A DNA stretch of 7,674 nucleotides from an uncultured bacterium. Lineage in GTDB: Bacteria > Actinomycetota > Coriobacteriia > Coriobacteriales > Eggerthellaceae. Numbering within the stretch: position 1 is the first letter of the stretch; the number at the start of each line of letters is the position of its first letter. Position numbers and translations under genes: made by a program. Shown here one piece after another: positions 1 to 4,857 of this stretch. The notes under the pieces are model-generated. The model ran no database searches and was not told the origin of the DNA. It was given only the letters and a program-made list of their open reading frames with translations. Location of the stretch: the NCBI GenBank assembly GCA_947649215.1, contig CANSQW010000051.1:1-7674 (forward strand). The letters run 5' to 3'.

Positions 1-190
1 CCCCCGCAGAACCCGCCTATGTCAGATTCGCCCCCCTCCCCGGAAAAGTTGGCCAAAAATGGCACGCTTTACGCGCCAAGGCCACCCTCAGGCGCCCACC
101 GGGCAACCGCGACCTGGGAAAACGCCCGCGCAAGGATGCCCAGACTGCCGGAAGCCGCGTAAAACGCACTGTTTTTGGCCAGAATCTTCA
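1..190 (+). repeat. Copy 1 of a ~150-bp intergenic repeat with 26-bp inverted arms, plus 5' extension
   Basis: The core runs from about 41 to 190. The left arm is 50-75 (starting TGGCCAAAAA) and the right arm is 156-181 (ending TTTTTGGCCA). The arms are reverse complements apart from 5 of 26 positions. Between them lies a conserved middle including GGGCAACCGCGACCTGGG near 100-118. The same order, orientation and spacing recur at 3262-3410 and 4636-4785. Bases 1-40 also match the bases before copy 3 (shared CAGAACCCGCC and CAGATTC), so this copy may begin outside the window. Function is unknown: a mobile MITE-like element, a structured RNA or a bidirectional terminator are all possible. It resembles a coding region only superficially. 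Confidence 0.85.
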
Positions 191-369
191 AAATCAACTG
201 CGACGACTCCGAGCAATGGGTTGGACGAGGCGTTCAGGAAGCGCTCGCGCAGCAGCCCGTCGGCGTTTTCGCTCGCGCCCATCCGCCTGGAGTGGCGCGA
301 CGGCGCGAAGCGGCATTCTTCGCCGATCTTCGCGGTGGCTTGCGCGCGGGCGGCGAGCCCCCGCCCCAA
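182..369 (-). pseudogene. Decayed C-terminal fragment of an IS30-type transposase
   Basis: The minus-strand translation from 369 downward contains, at residues 14-46, a stretch that aligns without gaps to the C-terminal catalytic region of IS30-family transposases as I remember it. The heart is GASENADGLLRERF against the family's G-x-NEN-x-NGLLR-x-YF, with E34 (codon 268-270) at the place of the last catalytic acid of the DDE triad. Upstream, ECRFA matches the family's E-V-Y-F-A at the correct distance. The usual W-E/Q-R before the glycine reads R-R-M here. There is no complete protein: the frame hits a stop just upstream (397-399), neighbouring frames look fragmentary, and the downstream end runs straight into repeat copy 1. 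The remaining bases to 480 hold no gene I can support. The IS30 match is from memory, not a search. Confidence 0.5.
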
Positions 370-510
370 CCCGCCATGCCGCAGCCGTTCTCGCGCTCAG
401 ATAGCGCAAGGCGCCCGTGGTGATCCGGGGGATCCCTCTTTCGCATGATGTTCTAGGCGAACACCATTCTACCGACGCCCTTGGGTCACCGCTCATCGGC
501 AATCGTCGCA

Positions 511-538
511 TTTGGAATGAGAATTCAAGGGCTATACG
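511..538 (+). promoter_or_regulatory. Weak candidate promoter of the small membrane-protein gene
   Basis: TATACG at 533-538 could serve as a -10 box, with TTTGGA at 511-516 as a poor -35 at 16-base spacing. Transcription would start near 545, leaving a leader of about 58 bases. It is the best pair I see upstream of 604, but the -35 matches only half the consensus. Confidence 0.25.
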
Positions 539-603
539 AGAGAATCAGCGCGACGCTGGAACCTGTAGCCAGCTACGTCCGCCATAGACGGAAGGAGCCG
601 CCC

Positions 604-837
604 ATGAACCTGCTTGCGCCGATCATCGTCGTCGTGGCGTTTGGGGTTGCCGTGGGATCTATCTGGGCCACCAAGCCGGGCGGGCGGCTGTGGGGATTCA
701 AGGACACGGGGTACGACCCGAAGCGGCCGCCCTCCCCTGCCGAGTGGCGCAGCACGCAGGTTCGCTACACCGTCCTCGCCCTCTTCCTCGGCGCGCTCTT
801 CACCGCCGTCGCGCTCGTCGCCTCGTCGGCCGCCTAA
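604..837 (+). CDS. Small two-helix membrane protein, hypothetical
   Basis: This encodes a 77-residue protein with two hydrophobic segments, about residues 3-22 (PIIVVVAFGVAVGSI within) and 54-75 (TVLALFLGALFTAVALVA within). They flank a ~30-residue polar loop, GGRLWGFKDTGYDPKRPP, likely exposed on one face of the cytoplasmic membrane. The ATG at 604 was chosen because GGAAGGAG (590-597) lies six bases upstream; the frame stays open to 481, but those extra residues are polar and lack an SD. I do not recognise a family, and function is unknown. The charge-rich loop between two helices fits a small membrane subunit or accessory protein, but nothing nearby names a partner. The gene ends one base before a strong terminator hairpin and converges on the CDCDAC-protein gene. 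Confidence 0.75.
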   Translation: MNLLAPIIVVVAFGVAVGSIWATKPGGRLWGFKDTGYDPKRPPSPAEWRSTQVRYTVLALFLGALFTAVALVASSAA

Positions 838-838
838 C

Positions 839-879
839 GCACGAGGGCCCCGCGTCGCTGGGACGCGGGGCCCTCGTGC
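839..879. terminator. Bidirectional hairpin terminator between convergent genes
   Basis: GCACGAGGGCCCCGCGTC (839-856) is followed by a 5-base loop and its perfect reverse complement (862-879): an 18-bp uninterrupted GC-rich stem. It starts one base after the stop of the plus-strand gene (837) and ends ten bases beyond the stop of the minus-strand gene (890), so it can serve both. Neither side has a T-tract, so termination would rest on stem stability or protein factors. Confidence 0.85.
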
Positions 880-889
880 TGTGCGACGG

Positions 890-1255
890 CTACAGCTCGA
901 CGCGGCCGAACTTGGCGAGAAGCTCGGTGGCGGCGGTGCAGGCATCGCAGTCGCACCACTTGGCGCCCTCGGCCTTGCGCTGCTGCTGCGTCGCGAGGAT
1001 CTGGGCGGCCGACTCCTCGCCGAACAGCTCCTTCGCGGGGCCCTCGGCGAAGGCGATGACGCCGTCGATGGTGGTGGGGCGCCCCTCCAGCACGTCGAGG
1101 AGCCGTTCGGTGGCCGCGTCAGCCGCCGCCTCTCCCCCGGCGGCCACGGCGTCGCGCCACGCCAGCGCGGCATCCTTGGTCACCTGCGTGCTCGCCCCCG
1201 ACGCCGCGAGCACCTCGACGCGCTCCGCGATATAGCCGATCAGCTCCTTCTCCAT
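890..1255 (-). CDS. Small conserved protein with C-terminal CDCDAC motif (family often mis-labelled Hsp90)
   Basis: This 121-residue soluble protein is mostly alpha-helical by composition. It ends in GAKWCDCDAC followed by a helix, with cysteines at 101, 103 and 106. It resembles short proteins of Clostridia and Coriobacteria that databases sometimes call 'heat-shock protein Hsp90' but that share no domain with the real chaperone: there is no GHKL ATPase motif and the length is a fifth of Hsp90. The three closely spaced cysteines suggest metal binding or thiol chemistry, which is inference. The ATG at 1253-1255 has AGGAGGT five bases upstream on the minus strand. The gene is divergent from the Fic gene across an operator-like region and converges on the two-helix protein. 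I recognise the family type from memory; the role is unknown. Confidence 0.8.
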   Translation of the reverse strand: MEKELIGYIAERVEVLAASGASTQVTKDAALAWRDAVAAGGEAAADAATERLLDVLEGRPTTIDGVIAFAEGPAKELFGEESAAQILATQQQRKAEGAKWCDCDACTAATELLAKFGRVEL

Positions 1256-1278
1256 GTCAGACCTCCTCAGTCAGGTTC

Positions 1279-1293
1279 TTTCGCTACGCGAAA
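1279..1293. promoter_or_regulatory. Palindrome TTTCGC-TAC-GCGAAA at the predicted start of the CDCDAC-protein transcript
   Basis: A perfect 6-3-6 inverted repeat. It touches the predicted minus-strand -10 box (1293-1298) and covers the expected transcription start near 1286. It could be an operator or a small hairpin at the 5' end of the mRNA. It is distinct in sequence from the TTAACATCA-type operator about 25 bases away. Confidence 0.4.
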
Positions 1294-1322
1294 TCATAGG
1301 CTAGAAGCGCTCGCCTTTTTAA
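1293..1322 (-). promoter_or_regulatory. Predicted promoter of the CDCDAC-protein gene
   Basis: On the minus strand, TATGAT (1293-1298) matches five of six -10 consensus bases. TTAAAA (1317-1322) is a 4/6 match to the -35 box at 18-base spacing. The implied leader is about 30 bases and includes the AGGAGGT SD. The -35 lies inside the palindromic operator shared with the Fic gene. Confidence 0.5.
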
Positions 1323-1354
1323 CATCAGTGATGTTAAACTAATGATGTTAAAAA
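1316..1354. promoter_or_regulatory. Three-half-site operator in the divergent CDCDAC-protein/Fic promoter
   Basis: TTTAACATCA (1318-1327), one central G, then TGATGTTAAA (1329-1338) form a 10-1-10 perfect palindrome. A further TGATGTTAAAAA at 1343-1354 is the exact reverse complement of TTTTTAACATCA at 1316-1327. The half-site TGATGTTAA therefore occurs once inverted and twice direct, with the direct copies 14 bases apart. The stretch is strikingly AT-rich in a GC-rich window. It overlaps the predicted -35 boxes of both divergent genes and the -10 of the Fic gene, so binding would block both. The likely binder is the winged helix of the adjacent Fic protein, an inference from proximity. Confidence 0.7.
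1319..1346 (+). promoter_or_regulatory. Predicted promoter of the Fic gene
   Basis: TTAACA (1319-1324) is a 5/6 match to the -35 consensus. AATGAT (1341-1346), 16 bases downstream, is a 4/6 match to the -10. Transcription would start near 1353, giving a ~24-base leader with GAGGAG (1366-1371) as SD. Both boxes are built from operator half-site sequence. Confidence 0.5.
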
Positions 1355-1376
1355 TCACGTTCGAAGAGGAGCGTCC

Positions 1377-2330
1377 ATGTACGAGTCGCCGTTCACGCGC
1401 ACCGCCCAGATGGACAACCTCTGCATGGAGATCGCTGAGATGGTGGGGCGCCTCGAGCCAGCGGGCACGCTGGGCACGAGCCCCGTCCTCCACCGCGCGC
1501 TGCGCATCCAGACCATCCACTCCTCGCTCATGGTGGAGGGCAACACGCTCTCGCTCGATCAGGTGACCGCGATCCTCGACGGCAAGCACGTCCTGGGCGA
1601 CTGCGATGACATCCGAGAGGTCGAGAACGCCGGCCGCGCCTATGCGCTGCTGCCCGAGCTCGATCCCCTCTCCCTTGAGGATCTGCTGCGCGCCCACCAT
1701 GCCATGACCGAGGGGCTCGTGCCGAGCGCCGGGCGGCTCAGGGACAGCAACGTCGGCATCTTCGATGGCGAACGGCTCATCCACGCGGGATCGCCCGCCG
1801 CCTATGTTCCCGAGCTCATGGGAGACCTGTTCGGCTGGCTGGCCCAGACCGACCTGCATCCCCTCCTGCGCTCCTGCGTGTTCCATTACGAGTTCGAGTT
1901 CATCCATCCCTTCGCAGACGGAAACGGCCGCACGGGAAGGCTCTGGCACACGCTGCTGCTGTCTCGCTGGCGCGACCCGCTCGCCTGGCTTCCCGTTGAG
2001 GGCGTGATACTACGGCGGCAGCAGGATTACTACGCCGCCTTCGCGCGCGCGGAGGCTCTCGGCGATTGCGCGCCTTTCGTCGAATACATGCTCGAAGCCA
2101 TCCACGAGGCCCTCACGCCCTACTGCCAGGAGAGGCGACCCGCCGACCTGCGCAAGGAATCCGCCCTTGCCTTCTTGGCCGCGAACCCGCACGCCACCAT
2201 CGCCCAGGTCGCCGAGCACCTGGGGGTCAGCCGGGCGACCGTCGACCGCCTCATCGCCGCGCTGCGCGATGAGGGGCGCCTGGAACGCACTGGGTCTCGG
2301 CGGGCGGGCGCATGGAAGGTGCGCCGCTAG
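1377..2330 (+). CDS. Fic-domain AMP-transferase with N-terminal inhibitory motif and C-terminal winged helix
   Basis: Fic enzymes typically transfer AMP from ATP to a hydroxyl side chain of a target protein. The full active-site motif HPFADGNGRTGR is at residues 177-188, with catalytic H177, acidic D181 and both arginines. SLMVEG at 50-55 fits the inhibitory (S/T)xxxE(G/N) motif; lying N-terminal to the core, it marks a class II Fic protein that restrains itself through E54. The end, about 261-313, looks like a winged helix-turn-helix (TIAQVAEHLGVSRATVDRLI), as in many Fic proteins that bind their own promoters. The ATG at 1377 has GAGGAG five bases upstream. It stands alone with no separate antitoxin gene, consistent with self-inhibition, and is divergent from the CDCDAC-protein gene. 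The target is unknown; deAMPylation activity is also possible for this class. Confidence 0.95.
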   Translation: MYESPFTRTAQMDNLCMEIAEMVGRLEPAGTLGTSPVLHRALRIQTIHSSLMVEGNTLSLDQVTAILDGKHVLGDCDDIREVENAGRAYALLPELDPLSLEDLLRAHHAMTEGLVPSAGRLRDSNVGIFDGERLIHAGSPAAYVPELMGDLFGWLAQTDLHPLLRSCVFHYEFEFIHPFADGNGRTGRLWHTLLLSRWRDPLAWLPVEGVILRRQQDYYAAFARAEALGDCAPFVEYMLEAIHEALTPYCQERRPADLRKESALAFLAANPHATIAQVAEHLGVSRATVDRLIAALRDEGRLERTGSRRAGAWKVRR

Positions 2331-2438
2331 CGCCCCCTGGTTTCCGGGCGGCATCAGGTTGGTGGCGGGTTGGCGACGGCGCGCGCGAGGCGGGTAGCAT
2401 GGGCGCGTCACGTTTCACCCCGAGGAAGGGAGCCGACC

Positions 2439-2789
2439 ATGGCCTACGAGATCGTCACCGCCGACTACGTGCTGGACAACCTGGGCGCCTTGCCGCTCGT
2501 CGACGTCCGGCCCGGCTTCATGTACGCCGAGAGCCGCATCCCCAAAGCGCAGTCCATCGAGCTCATGGCCGCGAAGGAGGCGCCAGGCGACACGGCGGAC
2601 GTCTTCGTCGCCGCGTTCGAGCGCGCGGGCCTCGGGCCAGACGACGAGTTCATCGTCTACTGCCACGACGGCGGCCTGGCACGCGAGGCATGCGACCTCT
2701 TGGAGTCGCGCGGCTACACGGGCCAGAAGTGCTATGCCGGCAGCTGGGTCGACTGGATCGCCGACCCTACGCGCCCCGTGGAGCGCTAA
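2439..2789 (+). CDS. Single-domain rhodanese-like sulfurtransferase
   Basis: This 116-residue cytosolic protein consists of one rhodanese domain. Residues 20-35 (LVDVRPGFMYAESRIP) form the conserved first part (VDVR...), with E31-S-R-I-P in place of the usual GHIPGA. DDEFIVYCHDGGLAREAC at 68-85 carries the predicted catalytic Cys75 followed by a six-residue loop ending in Arg82, the size used for sulfane-sulfur transfer. CYAGSWVDW near 98-106 matches the usual C-terminal L-x-GG-x-x-x-W region. The ATG at 2439 follows GGAAGGGA (2424-2431); an in-frame upstream start near 2370 adds only arginine-rich, unconserved residues. It is probably transcribed alone and converges on the 106-residue gene. 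A persulfide-carrying or cyanide-detoxifying role is possible; the specific partner cannot be told. Confidence 0.9.
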   Translation: MAYEIVTADYVLDNLGALPLVDVRPGFMYAESRIPKAQSIELMAAKEAPGDTADVFVAAFERAGLGPDDEFIVYCHDGGLAREACDLLESRGYTGQKCYAGSWVDWIADPTRPVER

Positions 2790-2869
2790 CGCGACCCCGG
2801 GTCTGCGGCAACGCGCCAGCTCACCGCGTGGGCTGCAGGCGACTTGCGGCGCGCCCTCATGCTTGGAGC

Positions 2870-3190
2870 CTAGACGTGGGACTCGTCGTAGAGGGCGAGG
2901 GCGGCCTTGCAGGCGGCGAGGCGGCCGCATGCCAGCTTCTCGTGGTAGTGGTCGTCGTACCAGTCGAAGGTGGGGCGGGCGGCCTCGCGAGCCGCGTCCT
3001 CCTCCAGAATCGGCAGGTCGGCGGCGAGCGCCTGGCGCACATCCGCCGGCTCCTCGCCGCGCGCCAGGCGCTCGCGCACCGCGCGCAGGTAGTCGAGCTC
3101 CGCGCGATCCCACGCGTCGAAGCCGTCGCCGTCCGCCGCCCGCGCCGCCACCTCGGCAGCGCGCGCATCGAGAAGCTCCCCGTAGTTCAT
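2870..3190 (-). CDS. Hypothetical 106-residue protein
   Basis: I do not recognise this family. It is a soluble, acidic protein, probably mostly helical, beginning MNYGELLDARAAEVAAR. A charged central helix region (DRAELDYLRAVRERLARG, 28-45) is followed by a C-terminal part with an aromatic and histidine-rich stretch, FDWYDDHYHEK (75-85), and two cysteines (C88, C94). The D/H cluster could bind a metal, which is speculation. The ATG at 3188-3190 was chosen because GGAGGT lies nine bases upstream on the minus strand. An in-frame start near 3319 would add residues read from repeat copy 2 and is unlikely. The gene lies downstream of the DUF1905 gene on the same strand, but 309 bases including the repeat separate them, so an operon is doubtful. 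It converges on the rhodanese gene. Confidence 0.7.
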   Translation of the reverse strand: MNYGELLDARAAEVAARAADGDGFDAWDRAELDYLRAVRERLARGEEPADVRQALAADLPILEEDAAREAARPTFDWYDDHYHEKLACGRLAACKAALALYDESHV

Positions 3191-3261
3191 GTCACCCGCA
3201 CCTCCTCGCCCCAGTATGCCACGCCCCGCGCGCCGGCGCCGGGTGCCGGGAAGCCCGTTTC

Positions 3262-3410
3262 CGGAAAAGTGGCCAAAATCAACGCGGTTTACGCACCCAA
3301 ATAGCCACAAGACGCTCACTGGGCAACCGCGACCTGGGGAAACGCACGCGAAAGAGAGGCCGAGCCGCCTGAACCAGCGTAAAACGCGGCATTTTTGGCC
3401 AACTTTTCCC
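3262..3410 (+). repeat. Copy 2 of the ~150-bp intergenic repeat
   Basis: The left arm is 3270-3294 and the right arm 3377-3401, with 5 mismatches in 25. Here the outer flanks also pair: GGAAAAG (3263-3269) with CTTTTCC (3403-3409). The middle keeps GGGCAACCGCGACCTGGGG. It is the most diverged copy and lacks the upstream extension shared by copies 1 and 3. It occupies half of the 309-base gap between the DUF1905 and 106-residue genes, both minus strand; outside it (3191-3261 and 3411-3499) I see only an SD and nothing else definite. Confidence 0.8.
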
Positions 3411-3499
3411 GAGACGGCCCAATCGCCCTAGCGCGAAGCCGCCGCAGGGCGCGCGCAGATTTCGGCAACCAGCAGCCAGGCGCCACGCGCAGGGCTCGG

Positions 3500-3769
3500 C
3501 TAGGCGCGCTCGCGGATGGTCACGTGGACGATGTCGCCGGGCTGCTTGCCGATCTGCGTGCGGATGTCCTTGCGCACGCCGATGATGTGGCCGGGCGTCC
3601 CCATCCGCACGAGGCTGCCGTCGTAGGGCACGCCGTCGAAGGTCGCGCGCACCTTCACGCGCCCCCGCCCGAACTCCTCCCGCACGTCGAAGGGGAACTC
3701 CACGTACGCCCCGTCGATGTCGGGCACCTTCCGCAACTCTGCGTCGAATTCGTACGACTCACGCGCCAT
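3500..3769 (-). CDS. DUF1905 domain protein
   Basis: This is an 89-residue protein made almost entirely of a DUF1905 domain, a small beta-barrel-like fold of unknown activity. The conserved pattern is visible in order: [14 protein letters not shown] (21-34), [18 protein letters not shown] (37-54), [16 protein letters not shown] (60-75) and GDIVHVTI (78-85). DUF1905 often forms the front half of a larger protein with a YdeI/OmdA-type second domain; here it stands alone. The ATG at 3767-3769 was chosen because GGAAGGAG (about 3775-3782) lies just upstream on the minus strand. The frame stays open to about 3973, but the added residues are arginine-rich and unlike the family. A possible -10 (TATTCT, 3804-3809) would give a short leader. 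Cellular role unknown. Confidence 0.88.
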   Translation of the reverse strand: MARESYEFDAELRKVPDIDGAYVEFPFDVREEFGRGRVKVRATFDGVPYDGSLVRMGTPGHIIGVRKDIRTQIGKQPGDIVHVTIRERA

Positions 3770-3832
3770 GTCGCTCCTTCCGCCGCGCCGTCTCGCCCTC
3801 GCAAGAATACACCCCACGCCGCCTGACGCTGG

Positions 3833-3852
3833 CAACGGGTGCCAACCCGTTG
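3833..3852. promoter_or_regulatory. 8-bp perfect inverted repeat upstream of the DUF1905 gene
   Basis: CAACGGGT (3833-3840), loop GCCA, ACCCGTTG (3845-3852). On the minus strand it overlaps TTGCCA (3830-3835), a possible -35 for TATTCT at 3804-3809, although the 20-base spacing is too long for a good promoter. It could be an operator for the DUF1905 gene. Confidence 0.35.
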
Positions 3853-4073
3853 ACCCGAAGCCCGCCGCGGGCCGCCAGGGAAGCCGGCTACCCTTCGCAG
3901 GCGCGACGCTCCGCCGGGCTGGCCGCAGCTCGCAGCCGCAGCTCGCACGCCGAGCGCCGGCTCGATCACGCAAGCCCCCCCACGACGACCACCCGGATGA
4001 TCGCCCCCCGCTCGCTCATCTGCCGCGAAGAGGAGCCTTGCGGCAGCACGCCACGACGGTGCGGGCCGCCCTC

Positions 4074-4082
4074 TGGGATAAT
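4074..4082 (+). promoter_or_regulatory. Extended -10 promoter of msrA
   Basis: TGG followed by GATAAT fits the extended -10 form (TGn then a 5/6 match to TATAAT), which can work without a good -35; none is visible 16-18 bases upstream. Transcription would start near 4089, about 30 bases before the GTG start. Confidence 0.5.
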
Positions 4083-4105
4083 GGCCGTAGAAGTCCGATC
4101 GCGAT

Positions 4106-4113
4106 GAAGGAGG
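4106..4113 (+). promoter_or_regulatory. Ribosome binding site that decides the msrA start
   Basis: GAAGGAGG lies five bases before GTG at 4119. The alternative in-frame ATG at 4104 overlaps this SD and has no SD of its own, so GTG 4119 is the better start. Confidence 0.75.
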
Positions 4114-4118
4114 CGGCA

Positions 4119-4592
4119 GTGCAGACGATCTACCTCGCTGGAGGGTGCCTGTGGGGCGTGCAGGCCTTCGTCAAGACCCTCCCGGGCGTGACGGCCACCG
4201 AGGCGGGGCGCGCCAACGGGCGCACCGGGCGGCTCGACGGCCCCTACGACGGCTACGCGGAATGCGTGAGGACGACGTTCGACGAGACCCGCGTCAGCGT
4301 CAGCCAGCTCATGGCGTACCTCTTCGAAGCCATCGACCCCTACAGCGTGAACCGCCAGGGCGCCGACATCGGCGAGAAGTACCGCACCGGCGTGTACAGC
4401 GAAGACCCCGCCCACCTCGCCGAAGCTGCCGCGTTCATCGCGGCGCGGCCCGACCACGACCGCATCCGCGTCGAGGTGCGCCCGCTCACAAGCTACGTGC
4501 GCAGCGCCGACGAGCACCAGGACCGCCTGGATCGGCATCCCGGCGACTACTGCCACATCCCCCGCGAACTTTTGGAGAAGCATCGCGCGTAG
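4119..4592 (+). CDS. msrA: Peptide-methionine (S)-S-oxide reductase MsrA, divergent form
   Basis: MsrA reduces the S-epimer of methionine sulfoxide in proteins, using a catalytic cysteine and usually thioredoxin. From the GTG start (157 residues), YLAGGCLWGVQAF holds the catalytic C10 in GCLWG, where the usual motif is GCFWG. E48 in YAECV corresponds to the active-site Glu of the GHAE motif. IDPYSVNRQGADIGEKYRTGVY (72-93) is the family's NRQGNDxGTQYRS block, with D83 and Y88 preserved. HPGDYCHI (140-147) matches the C-terminal block and supplies C145, a candidate resolving cysteine. Differences from typical MsrA are F11 to L, and EAGRANG where GYAGG is expected. No msrB is adjacent. It is transcribed alone and followed by repeat copy 3. 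I am confident of the family, less so that its substrate preference is ordinary. Confidence 0.92.
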   Translation: MQTIYLAGGCLWGVQAFVKTLPGVTATEAGRANGRTGRLDGPYDGYAECVRTTFDETRVSVSQLMAYLFEAIDPYSVNRQGADIGEKYRTGVYSEDPAHLAEAAAFIAARPDHDRIRVEVRPLTSYVRSADEHQDRLDRHPGDYCHIPRELLEKHRA

Positions 4593-4596
4593 GCTG

Positions 4597-4785
4597 CCCC
4601 CCAGAACCCGCCGACGCCAGATTCACCCTCATCTCGGGAAAGCTGGCCAAAAACAGCGCGTTTTACGCGCGAAAGCCGCCGACGAACGCCCGCCGGGCAA
4701 TCGCGACCTGGGCAAACGCTCGCGCAGGGACGCCCCGACTGCCAGAAGCCGCGTAAAACGCACCGTTTTTGGCCATTTTTCCCAA
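4597..4785 (+). repeat. Copy 3 of the ~150-bp intergenic repeat, plus 5' extension
   Basis: The best-preserved copy: left arm 4644-4669 and right arm 4750-4775 differ from perfect inverted repeats at only 2 of 26 positions. The core is 4636-4785. The stretch 4597-4635 matches the start of the window before copy 1. The left arm itself contains a local hairpin, GCGCG-TTTTA-CGCGC (4656-4670), and the outer half holds the palindrome TGGCCA. It begins four bases after the msrA stop and lies before the convergent RyR-domain gene, so a transcript from either side would fold a long stem here; a terminator role is possible. Confidence 0.85.
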
Positions 4786-4857
4786 AATAGGGGCCCACTC
4801 ACAACCAGCGGCACCCTTTCCCGAGACGCTCGCCCCACGCCGCCAGCACCCGCGGCG

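Larger units (their letters stand above)
3770..4118. other. 349-base divergent intergenic region without a gene
   Basis: This separates the DUF1905 gene (-) and msrA (+). No reading frame in it looks coding on either strand: frames are arginine/proline-rich and lack an SD. It holds a candidate promoter and a hairpin for the DUF1905 gene (3804-3852), a perfect tandem pair of GCCGCAGCTCGCA (3922-3934 and 3935-3947), and an extended -10 for msrA (4074-4082). The stretch 3860-4070 holds nothing else I can name; at this length it may be decayed sequence. Confidence 0.5.

Noticed and set aside
481..603. N-terminal extension of the small membrane protein to a start at 481
   Set aside because: The extra residues are polar, no SD precedes 481, and ATG 604 has a good SD.
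532..1342. Long overlapping frames on both strands across the terminator and CDCDAC-protein gene
   Set aside because: They are arginine/serine/proline-rich readings of GC-rich DNA, run through a strong terminator and oppose better-supported genes.
1284..1949. 221-residue minus-strand frame antisense to the Fic gene
   Set aside because: The opposite strand encodes a full Fic protein with an intact motif; the antisense frame has no family features and crosses the operator.
2331..2350. CGCCC ... GGGCG stem after the Fic gene as terminator
   Set aside because: Five pairs with a 10-base loop and no T-run; too weak to call.
2370..2438. Upstream start for the rhodanese gene
   Set aside because: Adds an arginine-rich leader unlike the domain; the SD sits just before ATG 2439.
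2817..2835. Stem CAGCTCAC / GTGGGCTG between the rhodanese and 106-residue genes as terminator
   Set aside because: Only 8 pairs with one G-U, and no T-run. It could help termination but is not distinguishable from chance in GC-rich DNA.
3922..3947. Tandem GCCGCAGCTCGCA pair as a functional repeat array
   Set aside because: Only two units, no spacers and no sign of a CRISPR or iteron set.
3770..3973. N-terminal extension of the DUF1905 protein
   Set aside because: Residues are arginine-rich and outside the domain; ATG 3769 has GGAAGGAG just upstream.
4547..4838. Small minus-strand reading frames within repeat copy 3
   Set aside because: They read through the inverted arms and overlap msrA; substitution pattern between copies is not codon-like.
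4839..4857. CGCCGC ... GCGGCG stem just after the RyR-domain gene as terminator
   Set aside because: Six pairs, 8-base loop and no T-run; the large repeat stem next to it is the more likely structure.
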